A DNA stretch of 64,000 bases from Scolanthus callimorphus (Eukaryota > Cnidaria > Anthozoa > Actiniaria > Edwardsiidae). Both the position numbers and the translations under genes were made by a program. Numbering within the stretch: position 1 is the first letter of the stretch; each line of letters starts with the position of its first letter. Below, in pieces: positions 1 through 10,470 of the stretch. The stretch is taken from assembly GCA_033964015.1 (NCBI GenBank), contig CM066915.1, forward strand, positions 10,315,573 to 10,379,572. Direction: 5' to 3'. Below the pieces are notes generated by a model, which was not told the DNA's origin, searched no databases, and saw only the letters and a list, made by a program, of their open reading frames with translations.

Positions 1-552
1 GTCTTGAGAAAAAAGACCTAACATCTCAAAGTGAGCGCTGTTCTTGGGAAGATTGTACCGTTTGTACAACCCCTCGTTCCTATTTGCGGCTGTAGCTAGG
101 GGATTCGTCTCATCGAGCTTTCCTGGGGTATCTTTGTATAACATTTCTGCTTGAAGCGGACTGGTTTTTGCATCGAAACCATAAGTGAGTAACGATGTAA
201 TCATAGCTCGGTAGGGATTAGTGTTGGTAGACGAGGAAACCAGCTTGTCGTTAATGGTGAGATCAACTTGGCTGAACATCGCGTGAAAAAACAAGTTTGC
301 GGGGCCAACAGCATCGTCATCTTCAAGTGCACTTCCATCAGCCTTGGTTATTTTAAAAATGTTGTATAACCACGTGTTTCTCAAGTCTACAAGCTCTTCA
401 CCGTTTCCCGATAAATTGTACTCCAGCGGACCAGAGTCCGTTATATTAGAAACGGGAAAGTATTCGATCCATTGACTGCGCTCAATATTGGTCTGCATTA
501 AAGGTGCCGCAAACAAATCTAATTCTGACTTGCTGCATTCCTGAGTATTCAT
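1..552 (-). CDS. Virus-like capsid-type protein (F54H12.2-like family), 3' end outside window
   Basis: An open frame of 184 codons starts with ATG at 552 and runs to the window edge without a stop. The N-terminus has a Ser/Glu/Leu-Asp stretch, then a beta-rich, mostly uncharged sequence with several NPYRAM/YKDT-type segments. I recognise this as the family annotated 'uncharacterized protein F54H12.2-like' in cnidarian and mollusc genomes; this is memory, not a search. The family is multicopy, and its usual partner, a small basic protein, lies just upstream at 560-979. From this I infer a structural protein of an integrated DNA virus or Maverick/adinto-like element. The stretch present has no frameshift or stop. 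The gene could instead be a domesticated copy; the missing C-terminal half would decide. Confidence 0.6.
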   Translation of the reverse strand, partial: MNTQECSKSELDLFAAPLMQTNIERSQWIEYFPVSNITDSGPLEYNLSGNGEELVDLRNTWLYNIFKITKADGSALEDDDAVGPANLFFHAMFSQVDLTINDKLVSSSTNTNPYRAMITSLLTYGFDAKTSPLQAEMLYKDTPGKLDETNPLATAANRNEGLYKRYNLPKNSAHFEMLGLFSQD

Positions 553-559
553 TTGCTTG

Positions 560-979
560 CTATTTTGACAAAAGCGTAAACGCCGTGCGAGGAGATGTTT
601 TCTGTCTCTTGGTTGAAGACGACTGACGCGGTTTCCTGGCTCGCTTACGTTTTGTAGCCTTTTTCCTTTTTCCTTCTCCGGACTGATTTGGTGGCGTCAG
701 AGTGACGTCAGAATACATTCGCTTTCCAGATTGCGCGACCTTGTCAAAATTGATTTCCTCTCCGTTCATTGCGTCTTTCGCGAGCGATACCCCTTCTTTG
801 AGTGCAGCTTGTCCTATCATGTTCGCTTTAGGAATAACAGCTCTAAACAGTCCCCTTAGCCACCGACCAAGACCATATCATTTTTGTATGTCAGCTCCGT
901 GAAACGCTGGTAAGCTACCACCGTTTTGCTGTGCCTGGCTAATGTAGTAATTCTTGTAAAACTCAGCTAAACGCCCCAT
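560..979 (-). pseudogene. Small basic virion-type protein with an in-frame TGA
   Basis: ATG at 979 opens a frame of 140 codons that runs to the stop at 560, 8 bases before the next ATG at 552. A single TGA at 878-880 (codon 34) interrupts it. Downstream of the stop comes a Gly/Leu/Arg-rich amphipathic segment (YGLGRWLRGLFRAVIP), then a Lys/Arg-rich tail (about residues 105-130) ending in a short hydrophobic tip. An amphipathic helix plus basic tail resembles the core or minor capsid proteins of adeno-like viruses. Together with the capsid-type gene downstream on the same strand, this looks like a virus-derived gene pair. If the TGA is real the gene is broken, unless translation starts at the Met encoded at 818-820, which would give 86 residues. 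Confidence 0.5.
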
Positions 980-1449
980 GCTTAAACAAAAGAAGACGCA
1001 CGTCTAAAGTGTAGTGTTAGCAACACTCTTCCAGATCGGAATGGGACTTTTGACGAGGATTCCAAGCATATATTCGTTTCCACTGAATCGATAAATTTTC
1101 TGCTGACTGGTAAGTACTGTGTTTCTTCTCTCGGTTGGCTGCCGAGCAAAGAGGAAAGGAGGTCGAACAAAATCAGCTAGAAGAAGAAGCAGAGCCGCTA
1201 GCTATTGAACGACAGACACTCCTGCAAAATGTAGTTGAACAGGCGCCAGAGAGAGATCGATTTGCCACATCCTATCATTTTCAACAACATGTCTGCTGCA
1301 AAGTAAAAACAAATTGTCCGATACACTTGGAAAGTTGAAGATCAGCGAGTTGAAGTAAATGCACGAAAGTCTAAAGTTGGAGATCGCTGGCGGCATTTCA
1401 TCGCGGAAGAAAAGTTATATCAAGCCGATTGTTGATTTGGTAAAATCTT
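980..1449. other. No gene recognised
   Basis: Only short, overlapping frames occur on both strands. One plus-strand frame (1135-1338) is Glu/Gln-rich at its start, but nothing supports expression. The stretch may still belong to the virus-like locus to its left. Confidence 0.3.
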
Positions 1450-1608
1450 GCAGCTGCAGTCAATATAAATAATTTTATAGAATTTTTTTTATTTTTTTTT
1501 ACACCTTTTTATATAGCCTTATCATCATTAGTTTAATTTATATTATTAGTTTTAACAGACGAAGAGCCACCTCGTGGAAGCTCTGTTACTAAACCATTAT
1601 TATTATTA

Positions 1609-1653
<45 letters not shown>
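1450..1653 (+). repeat. LINE-type 3' tail with (ATT)n microsatellite
   Basis: A T-rich stretch is followed by a segment ending in 'agctctgttactaaacc' and then a run of ATT triplets (about 1600-1653). Unique 3' UTR followed by trinucleotide repeats is how many L2/CR1-type LINE copies end. No coding part of the element remains here, so it would be a severely 5'-truncated copy. The assignment rests on the tail structure only. Confidence 0.4.
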
Positions 1654-1655
<2 letters not shown>

Positions 1656-2689
1656 GAGAACGCTTTTTGGGAAGCGCAGAGTTTATAAAAAAGTTTCTCC
1701 TTCCTTTGGTATAACCACATCGTACAGTTTCTGGAGGCGCATTTAGCCAAGGAACTTTACTTCCCATAGCTCGTACTTGCTTTCGTCCCCACTGAATATG
1801 AGCGTCCTCCTGGGCCCATAACCTGTTGCGTTTAGCCCTGTAGCCATAGTAGTTCAACAAGATAGCATACAAGAACTTGACAGGATATTCACTGAACTGA
1901 GCTGAACAACTAATTTATTTCATAAAGCTCAATCATATTTATATACAAGTTTTAGGCGTATCAAGAATGGACTTCACGTACGATTATTTAGAGTTACATT
2001 CTTTTGGGTCCGGCTAGTAATACATAGGAAATTACATACAGGTATCATAATAATTGTGATAGCACTAATCTATCTAATCTAAAGTGGTGATCAGATAATG
2101 GAATCGTAATATCAGGCACGTATTCTAACATGGTGCACCGAGAGCCGCACCCTACTCCCGCCTCGAAAGCGTGACAGGAAAACGCGAACTACAATGCAAC
2201 CCAATACGCGATATTTTGTAGCTCAAACGTATACTCTATAGCTGCTGGTATTGTGGTGGCTGACAATGTTACGCCGAAACAGAGACACAATAAACAACCA
2301 AATGGACTCAGCAAAATACCCTCATTGGAACTGTTGCCGATCAAAGACCGTTGACGAGCGTCGACGAGCGAGAATTTTGCCACCAAAGCTTCGCAAGCGA
2401 TTGCCGTATTATCGAAATCTAGAATCTATACCCGTCAAGAAATAGTGATGCCGATTTTGACGCTGCTTGAATATCGGGTCCGGCACATTCAGATAGGGAT
2501 CTTGTCCCGCGTTGACACAAGCCTCGATCTCATGCTAAACTCGATGAAAAAGTGTGCGGTTCAATACCATAAAAGCCACCTCCTCTGTTAATGAGAACCA
2601 CACACGGCAAACACGAAAAACAGTCATTAGTGTTTATGTATGTATTTTATGCATGTAAGGAGATTTGACATGAATTTACGAAAATCTTA
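1654..2689. other. Intergenic, no feature recognised
   Basis: Short frames only. The minus-strand frame at 1651-1872 is Arg-rich with an in-frame ATG but resembles nothing I know. No repeat structure was seen before the satellite starts near 2690. Confidence 0.3.
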
Positions 2690-2984
2690 CCGCACGCATG
2701 GACAGCACGTATTTAATCAGACGACCGATAGCCCGGTGACCCGATAGAATCCGATAAGCCGCGCGCATGGGCAGTACGTATTTAATCAGACAACCGATAG
2801 TCCTACAGTGTCCAACAACACGGCCCAATGACCCGATAGAATCCGATAAACCGCGCACATGGGCAGTACGTATTTAATCAGACAACCGATAGTCCTACAG
2901 TGTCCAACAACACTCCCCGATGACCCGATAGAATCCGATAAACCGCACGCATAGACAGTACGTATTTAATCAGACAACCGATAG
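2690..2984. repeat. 92-bp satellite array, left block
   Basis: Tandem units with a 92-base period; for example 'tcctacagtgtccaac' recurs at 2801 and 2893. Each unit contains a 'cccgatagaatccgata' core, a 'cgcacgcatgggcagtac' segment and 'tatttaatcagacaaccgatag'. The first unit is shortened. The same satellite continues at 8472-8738 and 11581-11760, so the three blocks are one array split by two insertions. Confidence 0.85.
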
Positions 2985-3043
2985 TGTAATATTCCTCCCT
3001 GTGTATTGTTATGATAATAAGGTATGGGGAATCGCTCTGGTCT
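2985..3043 (-). repeat. Split direct repeat B2 (element 3' end)
   Basis: 59 bases identical to 3249-3307, beginning 'tgtaatattcctccctg' on the plus strand and ending '...gctctggtct'. It abuts the satellite at 2984/2985. Confidence 0.85.
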
Positions 3044-3120
3044 GGGACAAGCCTAGGCCAGGCGAAAGATGGTGTAGACAGGGTCAACCCGACTAACTCT
3101 AGGGTGTGGGTGGGAGGGCC

Positions 3121-3248
3121 GCCAAATGAGTCCACAACTGGTGGACCTCAAGTGAAGTGACAGGGTGTGGTCCATGTGCATTCTATTATATAGCATATTA
3201 TCACAATCCCCAGGGAGTTAATTACCAATGCAAATTGAGTTTGCATAG
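3121..3248 (-). repeat. Split direct repeat A2
   Basis: 128 bases almost identical to the element's 5' terminus (8344-8471), from 'gccaaatgagtccac' to 'gtttgcatag'. Lies directly next to B1, forming the B-A circle-junction copy. Confidence 0.85.
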
Positions 3249-3307
3249 TGTAATATTCCTCCCTGTGTATTGTTATGATAATAAGGTATGGGGAATCGCT
3301 CTGGTCT
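3249..3307 (-). repeat. Split direct repeat B1
   Basis: Second copy of the 59-base B repeat, internal side, directly beside A2. Confidence 0.85.
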
Positions 3308-3458
3308 TCCCCAAGCCTACTCCAACCACTTATCATTAAGTCCACATAACAATAAAACTCCCAAGCAAAAACCCCAGGACAAACATCCTTCTTCCCAAAC
3401 CTTACTTAATTTAATCCAATCTAACAATATTCTTATTTTTATTGATGATTATACATAA

Positions 3459-4995
3459 TCAAACCTGAGAAATACAATATAATAGACTTAACATGTTATC
3501 TGACAAGAAAAAAAAAAAATGATTTTCATCCCAGTAGTCTCCAAAACTCTGGTCGCCAGACGGGGAATGGACGGTGCAACCCCAACCCCTCCCGGATGCA
3601 TCGGTAGAAATGGAGATGCAATGATGCTTCTCTTCCCTCCAAGGGAGGGACTGTTTCCAGTCATCTAGAAACCGCCAATATGACAATTCTTCCCTCAAAG
3701 ATTGTGATAGTGATACTGGACCATTTTCCGGGGCGGAAGCAATGGCTCTACTTGGTTCCCTAATGAAGAGCTTCGCAGCCGGGACAGCTAAAGAAAATGA
3801 GATGCATTCCCTTGAAAGCGCTGTAAAGTTTTCACTCCTATTGTAGCCTTGCATGCAAGGATTCTCTCTCTAAGAGAAGCCCAGGACTCTATCTTACGAC
3901 GGGGAACCAAAAATGATTGTTTTATGGAATCTATAATAAACCCCAAATATTCCAGAGATGTAGTGGGAAATAAGACGGACTGCTCAATTCCAATAGTATA
4001 TCCAAGATCTATTAGCACCGACAGGACCACAAACAGAGCGCCCTTTGCTGCTAGGAAACGAAAGTTAGGAGATCTGTCCGCTGGAAGAATCAACCAAGGT
4101 CCCGTGGGCGTTAACAGTTCTCCATTTAGCCGGTCATCAATGTATAGAGAGCAGGGAATCCCCTTTGCTCTAAGGAAGCCTGAAGCTGCCAAACCAATAG
4201 TGTGGTACACGTATGGAGAAATTTTCCACCCGAACGGTAATGTTGCGCAAACAAACCAAAAGCCGCCAAAATTAAACCCAAAATAGCTCTGAGAACTTTC
4301 CGATAGAAGAACATGGTCATATCCCGACTTATCGTCGCATTTTGTCATAAAGGAACCCTCATAGACGTATCTGGTTACATCAGACAGTTTATCGAGGGAG
4401 AAGGGCGTGTCCCTCAACCATAAATTCAAGAACCTTGCGTCAATACATAAACGTGGTTTGGATGGCTCTATCGTTAAAGGTAGAACCAAATGAGGGGGAT
4501 CATCGACGCCCACCTCTCCCCATATCTTGAAAGCGCCCGTCTTAATACGATTTAAAATTTCCGTACAAATGAAATCAGAGAACTTCTTACAAGAAGCATG
4601 ATTAAAAAAAACCCTTTCTGAGGCGGTAACATGGAAGCATACTTGACTTTCTTGAACTTGCCCAAGAAAGGCTTAGAGAACTTAAGTATATCCACTTTAT
4701 TCCGAATCCAATCATTTAAACAATCTTGCAGTGGATGTCCCTGGAGAACTCTTTCCCAGGCTTCAGGATGTTTGTGTAGTTCTCCGGCCGTGAAAGTGTC
4801 TGGGTTCCTTAAGCGAATAGTTTCCAAGTCCGGTATTCCACCAGATGATAAAACGTCATTCCATTCCTTTACTCCTGTTGTTGATCCCTCCTGTACGGGA
4901 ATCCCGTTCATATCCACCCATGAAGTCACATTTCCTGATAAGAAGTTTTTTACTTGACCTCGAAATTGAACCAGAGATTTTCTCTGATGTCCTTA
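3459..4995 (-). pseudogene. DIRS-type reverse transcriptase and partial RNase H
   Basis: Three reading-frame blocks are collinear on the minus strand. About 4995-4552 gives the RT N-terminus, including HPEAWERVLQGHPLQDCL. 4513-3788 gives the palm, with a PFGWKISPYVY segment and the catalytic YIDD box. 3854-3459 resumes at CISFSLAVPAAKL and gives the RNase H start with its first Asp in ISTDASGRGWG. Frameshifts lie near 4610 (at an A/T run) and near 3830, and an in-frame TAA sits close to 5000. The sequence stops soon after the first RNase H motif in a poly-Phe stretch, so most of RNase H and everything after it is gone. RT and RNase H would copy the element's RNA into DNA. Confidence 0.85.
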
Positions 4996-5578
4996 TCCGC
5001 AACGAACTTTCTTTTACGACTCACAATCTAGAACGAAGGACCAAACAAAATTTGAGTGTTTACTAAGAAAACAAAATGCGAAATAGTCTTGTAAATAATT
5101 GTGACAAATGTGACATTGCATGGAACGAAACCGAGATTCCCAATCAGGAGGGAGCAACTTCAATACGCCTGAAAACAGGACGTCTGGTGGTTACCGGAGG
5201 ATGCGGCAGACAGCAGGAGTTACTCTAACCTGATCAAGACCAAAATTATTGAGTCTTATTGTTAGAAATAGACACTAAAATGTGTATCCTAAATCCAGAC
5301 ACATAAATAATTGCTAAGCCGGGCAGAATAGGCAGAGACAAGGCACACTGAAAACTAATGATATGCAGACATGCTTGTAAAATAACACATATCGGAACCC
5401 ATAGACAATATAAATAATCTTTATTGAATTACTGATTATTTAGACCATAGGCCATCCATAACCTATAGTACAAATAAATATATAAATAATTATGACACTC
5501 CAAAACTCCAAAGCCTAGTCCGTTCCAAAGTCCAATTCATTCCTTTACCCCGAGCACAACATTGTCCATGGGGAAGTG

Positions 5579-6115
5579 TTAAAATGTCTGAGGGTATTGC
5601 ATCCCCCCAGAAAATCTTCCCCTCTTCGGGGGTGGACCCGCTTGTCTAAAAGGACAAAAACTCTGAAAATGGCCAAATTGCCCACAATTGTAACACTGAA
5701 TATTTATCCTGGAGGCACGACCCCTGCCCCTTTGGCCAAAAGCACCACGATTCTGGTATTGTGGCACAGGCTCCAAACGCATAGCCTTGTCTACTGAAGC
5801 TAAACACTTAAAGACAGATTCACTATCCTTATCCCCTAACAAAGCCTCCAGATATTTTTTAAACTGTGGAACAGGGGCCCAGATCTTCTGCTGCATAGCA
5901 AGAAGGACGGCACTGTAGAAGCCAGCTTTCTCATGCGCTGTCTCCTTGGCCACAATTTTTAAATTAATCAGCAGATCAATGGCCTGGTCCTTATAAAACG
6001 CTGGCGCCCTCAGGTAATGTCTGATTTCTTGCAAAGCTGTCTCAACCGTGGCATTCTGACCCGTGTTCTCAAGCCTCGTTAACCTCTGCATTACCCCAGC
6101 CAAGTTGGTCCCATC
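5579..6115 (-). CDS. PAT/DIRS-like gag, exon 2
   Basis: The acceptor 'tttatacag' precedes GAT at 6115, and the frame stays open to the stop at 5579 (178 residues). The N-terminal part is helical; the C-terminal third is Arg/Gly-rich around a CCHC zinc knuckle, CYNCGQFGHFQSFC (C-x2-C-x4-H-x4-C), typical of nucleic-acid-binding Gag. The frame also runs upstream of 6115, but those 34 residues are hydrophobic and unlike Gag, so they are probably intronic. Exon 1 at 8118-8309 ends in the same phase. The joined product would be 242 residues. This gene is intact, unlike the RT. Confidence 0.75.
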   Translation of the reverse strand, partial: DGTNLAGVMQRLTRLENTGQNATVETALQEIRHYLRAPAFYKDQAIDLLINLKIVAKETAHEKAGFYSAVLLAMQQKIWAPVPQFKKYLEALLGDKDSESVFKCLASVDKAMRLEPVPQYQNRGAFGQRGRGRASRINIQCYNCGQFGHFQSFCPFRQAGPPPKRGRFSGGMQYPQTF

Positions 6116-6297
6116 CTGTATAAATATTCCAAAGAAATAAGGACATTTAGAGTTGACAAAATGTCCTAGCCATACCAGATGGATGCGAAACAAACATACA
6201 AAAAATTTCCAAAACAAAAATTAGCTTGAGAATAACATAAAACAACCAACACATGAATTACTATCAACAAGGCACCTACAACTGAAACTGGTAAACT

Positions 6298-6486
6298 GTT
6301 ATTATTATTATTATCATCATATCCATTATCATTATAATTATTATTATTATTATGAAGCAGTATACACATCTGTATGCTACAGTTAAATGGAGCCTGTGAG
6401 CAACTATTATTTTTTATTGTTATTATTATTATAATTATTATTATTATTATTATTGATTCACTACTGCTAGCCATTTCGATTTTTCC

Positions 6487-6525
<39 letters not shown>

Positions 6526-6600
6526 GCATTACTTGTACACTGTAATTATTATTATTGTCATATCACATTATTAATATTATTATTCATTACTACTAGCCAA
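6298..6600. repeat. (ATT)n microsatellites
   Basis: Several interrupted runs of ATT/ATC triplets inside the gag intron. Any frame across them (poly-Ile or poly-Asn) is an artefact. Confidence 0.9.
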
Positions 6601-7249
6601 GTGATTTCCCTGATCGGTATAAACAAGATTATTATAAACTGCAATGTTTCCCCAACACAAGTATGGTTCAAACCCGCATGTAATAACCAGAACCCAACAA
6701 ATCAAAACTCAACAAATGTGCAAAACAAAAACAAAAACAAAAGTTACTTCCTCTAGGAAAACCTTACAGGCAATCTATCGAAATTTAATTCATCAATTTA
6801 CCACTCATGCTATAAGCAATAAAATAGTTAAAATTCTGCAAATTACCAGTCCGGTACGTTTCGCTGGCGACCGAACGCGGCTAAAAATCAAAATCATTCA
6901 CTCAGGTTAAACCTAATTCACCTCGCGCACAGGTAAACTAAATCGCACAATTTACCACTTCAGGTCCATGCAGGCAATTTAAAGTACAAAATTCACTGAT
7001 TCAAGAACTGAAAAAATCACACTAATTAGTCACATTAGCGTCAGAGGCAATTCAAAAATACACAATAATTCACCGTAGGCCTCGCAGGCAAATCAAATTA
7101 TAAGTACATTTCACGTGAACTTATTCCGATGGGACTCACAATCGCAGACATTTTGAATCAAGCAAATAGGCCTCGCAGGCAATTCAAAATCCACAATTCA
7201 CGAACTTCAAATAGGCCTCGCAGGCATTTTGAAATATTACATAATTCAC

Positions 7250-8030
7250 CACTTCAGGTAAGCCTCGCAGGCATTTTGAAATATTACACAATTCACCCCT
7301 TCAGGTAAGCCTCGCAGGCATTTTGAAATATTACACAATTCACCCCTTCAGGTAAGCCTCGCAGGCATTTTGAAATATACAATTCACCCCTTCAGGTAAG
7401 CCTCGCAGGCATTTTGAAATATACAATTCACCACTTCAGGTAAGCCTCGCAGGCATTTTGAAATATTATGAAATTCACCACTTCAGGTAAGCCTCGCAGG
7501 CATTTTGAAATATTATGAAATTCACCACTTCAGGTAAGCCTCGCAGGCATTTTGAAATATTATGAAATTCACCACTTCAGGTAAGCCTCGCAGGCATTTT
7601 GAAATATTATGAAATTCACCACTTCAGGTAAGCCTCGCAGGCATTTTGAAATATTATGAAATTCACCACTTCAGGTAAGCCTCGCAGGCATTTTGAAATA
7701 TTATGAAATTCACCACTTCAGGTAAGCCTCGCAGGCATTTTGAAATATTACATAATTCACCACTTCAGGTAAGCCTCGCAGGCATTTTGAAATATTATGA
7801 AATTCACCACTTCAGGTAAGCCTCGCAGGCATTTTGAAATATACAATTCACCACTTCAGGTAAGCCTCGCAGGCATTTTGAAATATTATGAAATTCACCA
7901 CTTCAGGTAAGCCTCGCAGGCATTTTGAAATAATTCTATTACACAATTCACCACTTCAGGTAAGCCTCGCAGGCATTTTAAAATATTACACAATTCACCA
8001 CTACAGGTAAACCTCACAGGCATTTTGAAC
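7250..8030. repeat. 47-bp minisatellite in the gag intron
   Basis: About 17 near-identical units, each with 'cttcaggtaagcctcgcagg' followed by 'cattttgaaatattatgaa'. Some units are 42 or 48-54 bases because of small indels. Three diverged single copies lie upstream (7079-7220). Every unit contains 'aggtaag' on the plus strand, a donor-like string, but the gene runs on the other strand. Confidence 0.9.
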
Positions 8031-8117
8031 TATTATGAAATTCACTACTTCAAAAATAAGCTCTTGCAAGAAAATTACCGAACAAATACGAAAAAAGCAA
8101 AGCTGGAGTCATCATAC

Positions 8118-8309
8118 CTCATTTTGCGCTTGTGGTGCATTTGCTGCCTGTTGAACTACTGGCTGAACTGCTGGTTGAACGACCGGTTGAACTTCTGGTT
8201 GAAGTGGCACTTGTTGAACTCCCGCCGGAATTGGTGCAGGTGCAACTTGATTAAGTTGTTGTACTACAGCCTGAGCCGCCACTGCTCTAGGAACCTGTTC
8301 CTCCGCCAT
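8118..8309 (-). CDS. PAT/DIRS-like gag, exon 1
   Basis: ATG at 8309 opens 64 codons ending at the donor. The product is Ala/Gln/Val/Pro-rich, with VQPVVQPAVQPVVQQA near its end, a flexible low-complexity Gag N-terminus. An upstream ATG at 8360 lies in the terminal repeat A1 and is less likely. The frame stops three codons after the donor, so splicing to 6115 is needed to reach the zinc knuckle. Confidence 0.65.
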
Positions 8310-8343
8310 TAGAGTTAGTCGGGTTGAACGTAAGCCGAGCAAA

Positions 8344-8471
8344 GCCAAATGAGTCCACAACTGGTGGACCTCAAGTGAAGTGACAGGGTGTGGTCCATGT
8401 GCATTCTATTATAAAGCATATTATCACAATCCCCAGGGAGTTAATTACCAATGCAAATTGAGTTTGCATAG
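8344..8471 (-). repeat. Split direct repeat A1 (element 5' end)
   Basis: 128-base copy matching A2 (3121-3248), immediately upstream of gag and abutting the satellite at 8471/8472. The promoter should lie here, but no clear TATA was identified. Confidence 0.85.
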
Positions 8472-8738
8472 TCCTGCAGTGTCCAACCACACGGCCCGAT
8501 GAACCGATAGAATCCGATAAAAACCGCACGCATGGGCAGTAAATATTTAATCAGACAACCGATAGTCCTATATTGTCCAACAACACGGCCCGATGACCCG
8601 AAAGAATCCGATAAAAACCGCACGCATGGGCAGTAAATATTTAATCAGACAACCGATAGTCCTACAGTGTCCAACAACACTGCCCGATGACCCGATAGAA
8701 ACCGATAAAAACCGTACGCATGGGCAGTAAATATTTAA
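8472..8738. repeat. 92-bp satellite array, middle block
   Basis: Three units of the 2690-2984 satellite, somewhat diverged ('aaaaccgcacgc', 'gcagtaaatatttaa'). Bounded by the PAT element on the left and the TTAA element on the right. Confidence 0.85.
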
Positions 8739-10011
8739 GAGGGAATGTCCACTAGGACCGAGCGGGAGGTGGCACATGATGAAAAATAAAAATCCTTCAT
8801 ATTTTGTCCAAAGATAGCCTAATATACCAAAAGAAACGTGATGGGATTTTGTTCTTCAGTTATGAATTTTAACTCCCGAAAATTACGATTTTCTGACAGC
8901 ACCCCGCGAATGGACAAAACGCACAATTTTCAGCCGAAATACCCAAACTTACAAACACTGTCATATCCACTTCGCGCCAGCCCCAAACCCGAAAATCGGT
9001 TCAGAAATGTATTTTGTATGTCCTAAGAAGTAATTTAAGGCTAAATATTATCTTTTGCGTTCGATAATTTTGGCACGGGAAGCCGCTAAAACTGATCAAA
9101 ATTTTGCTCGCTCGAAATGGGCGATCTGGCGGTCATTTTCAGGAGGGAATATCCAGTCCCGGTAGTGTCCCAAATCAACCCAAATTTTTTCTCATAAGTA
9201 GACATATTGTTCTCAACCGTAATATAAAAATTATTGCCAGGCTCTTTGTCAACGCTAAGAACCAAGCCTCTCAAAATCGGAGTTATCACAACTTGAATGT
9301 GTCAACACATGTAAACACAACGCGAACATAATGCAAATACTGAGAGAAATACACTTGATTCGTGAAAATAATGCAACACCGAGCACTTCTCTGTCTTACC
9401 TGGATAGTTAGCGTCCTAGGTTTGGCTTCCGAAGGTATTTTCCATGTAGTTTTTTTCCCCTCTGGGGGAAGAAAAATATGGTTGGTATTTACTTACATCC
9501 GTCGATCAGCCATCTATGTGGCTAAGGAGGGCTAATTCTAAATATTATCATTGCCGTAAAATACAATAATGTCATATTCAATCTTAGAGTATTGCCTTTT
9601 AGTATTACTCAAGTGAATACAAGTAAAGATACTTACTGAAGAATTTCGCGCGCGCTCGAGTTTTCTTATGATCGTGAAAAAGTCCAACGAAACTCACTTG
9701 AGCAATTATACTAAAACAATAAGCTCAGGCTCGCCGATAATCACGTCGCCATCAGCGACTATTATTGTTAAATAGTAGTCGTTTGTGGCATTTGCTACGC
9801 GATTTGGGGGTTATTATCATCGTGAAAGAAATAAAATATGTGGCCACTGGTTATTGCTGACGATTTGCATTGGGGGTTATTTTAGAGAACTGTCTTGAAA
9901 GAAAATGAGGGTGTAGGGCGTTTTATCTCAAAAACGTCGGTCGCGACCACGCCTGTCAATCAAAACTTTTCCTGTAACAAGTAAACATTGAACTTGATCC
10001 TTTCACTGGAC

Positions 10012-10045
10012 GCAAAAGCTCATGATGTACATCATGAGCTTTTGC
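10012..10045. repeat. Perfect 34-bp palindrome
   Basis: A 15-base arm, 'gcaaaagctcatgat', is followed by 'gtac' and its exact inverse. It lies between the long arms of the TTAA foldback element. Confidence 0.9.
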
Positions 10046-10470
10046 TGGACGGCATTGCCCGCCGACTTGATACGCTCCTTGTAAATTCTGTGGAACAAAC
10101 TCCGCTTTTATATGGCTTATGGCAAACGCAAATCAAAAATTCGATATTCGATCTCATGGTGAAATTAGGGCATTTCCCTTGAAGCTTTCGCACGCAAAGA
10201 GAAAAACAGAAATACATCATATGCCCGACACCCCACCCCCTCGAAAATTCCCGGATCCGTCACGCAACGTCCCGTCAACATTGGAACGCTAAAACTGGAA
10301 CATCTCCGCATTTCTATGGCTTAAATGGCTACGCAAATCCAAAATAGCTGCCTGCAACTTTAGATCTGGTGAAATAAGGGCATTTTCCTTGAAGCAAGAT
10401 GGATAACATTGCTCAGAATCGAAATATCTTGAAGCGAATAATCATCGCACCGTGATCGAAGTACAAATAG

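Larger units (their letters stand above)
6116..8117 (-). other. Phase-0 intron of gag (2002 bp)
   Basis: Donor GAG|GTATGA at 8118/8117 and acceptor ATACAG|GAT at 6116/6115, both between codons. The intron carries (ATT)n tracts (6298-6600) and a 47-bp minisatellite (about 7250-8030), and has no open frame of interest. Splicing is inferred from the sites and phase, not observed. Confidence 0.55.
2985..8471 (-). mobile_element. PAT/DIRS-like tyrosine-recombinase-type retrotransposon, internally deleted
   Basis: Transcribed right to left: gag (two exons), then RT and the start of RNase H. Both ends fall inside one satellite unit, so the junctions can be read directly: 'accgatag' on the left and 'tcctgcagtgtcc' on the right restore a normal unit with no clear target duplication. 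Ends without target duplication are expected of tyrosine-recombinase elements. The terminal repeats are split direct repeats: A1 8344-8471, B1 3249-3307, A2 3121-3248, B2 2985-3043. B1-A2 reproduces the circle junction, as in PAT/Ngaro elements. No recombinase ORF remains: only about 150 bases lie between the RNase H fragment and B1. The copy therefore lost its 3' genes and is non-autonomous. Confidence 0.8.

Noticed and set aside
6166..6474. 102-codon minus-strand frame with poly-Ile and poly-Asn
   Set aside because: Produced by ATT microsatellites in the gag intron.
7250..8030. Regularly spaced repeats that look CRISPR-like
   Set aside because: The whole 47-base unit is repeated; there are no unique spacers, and the context is a eukaryotic retrotransposon intron.
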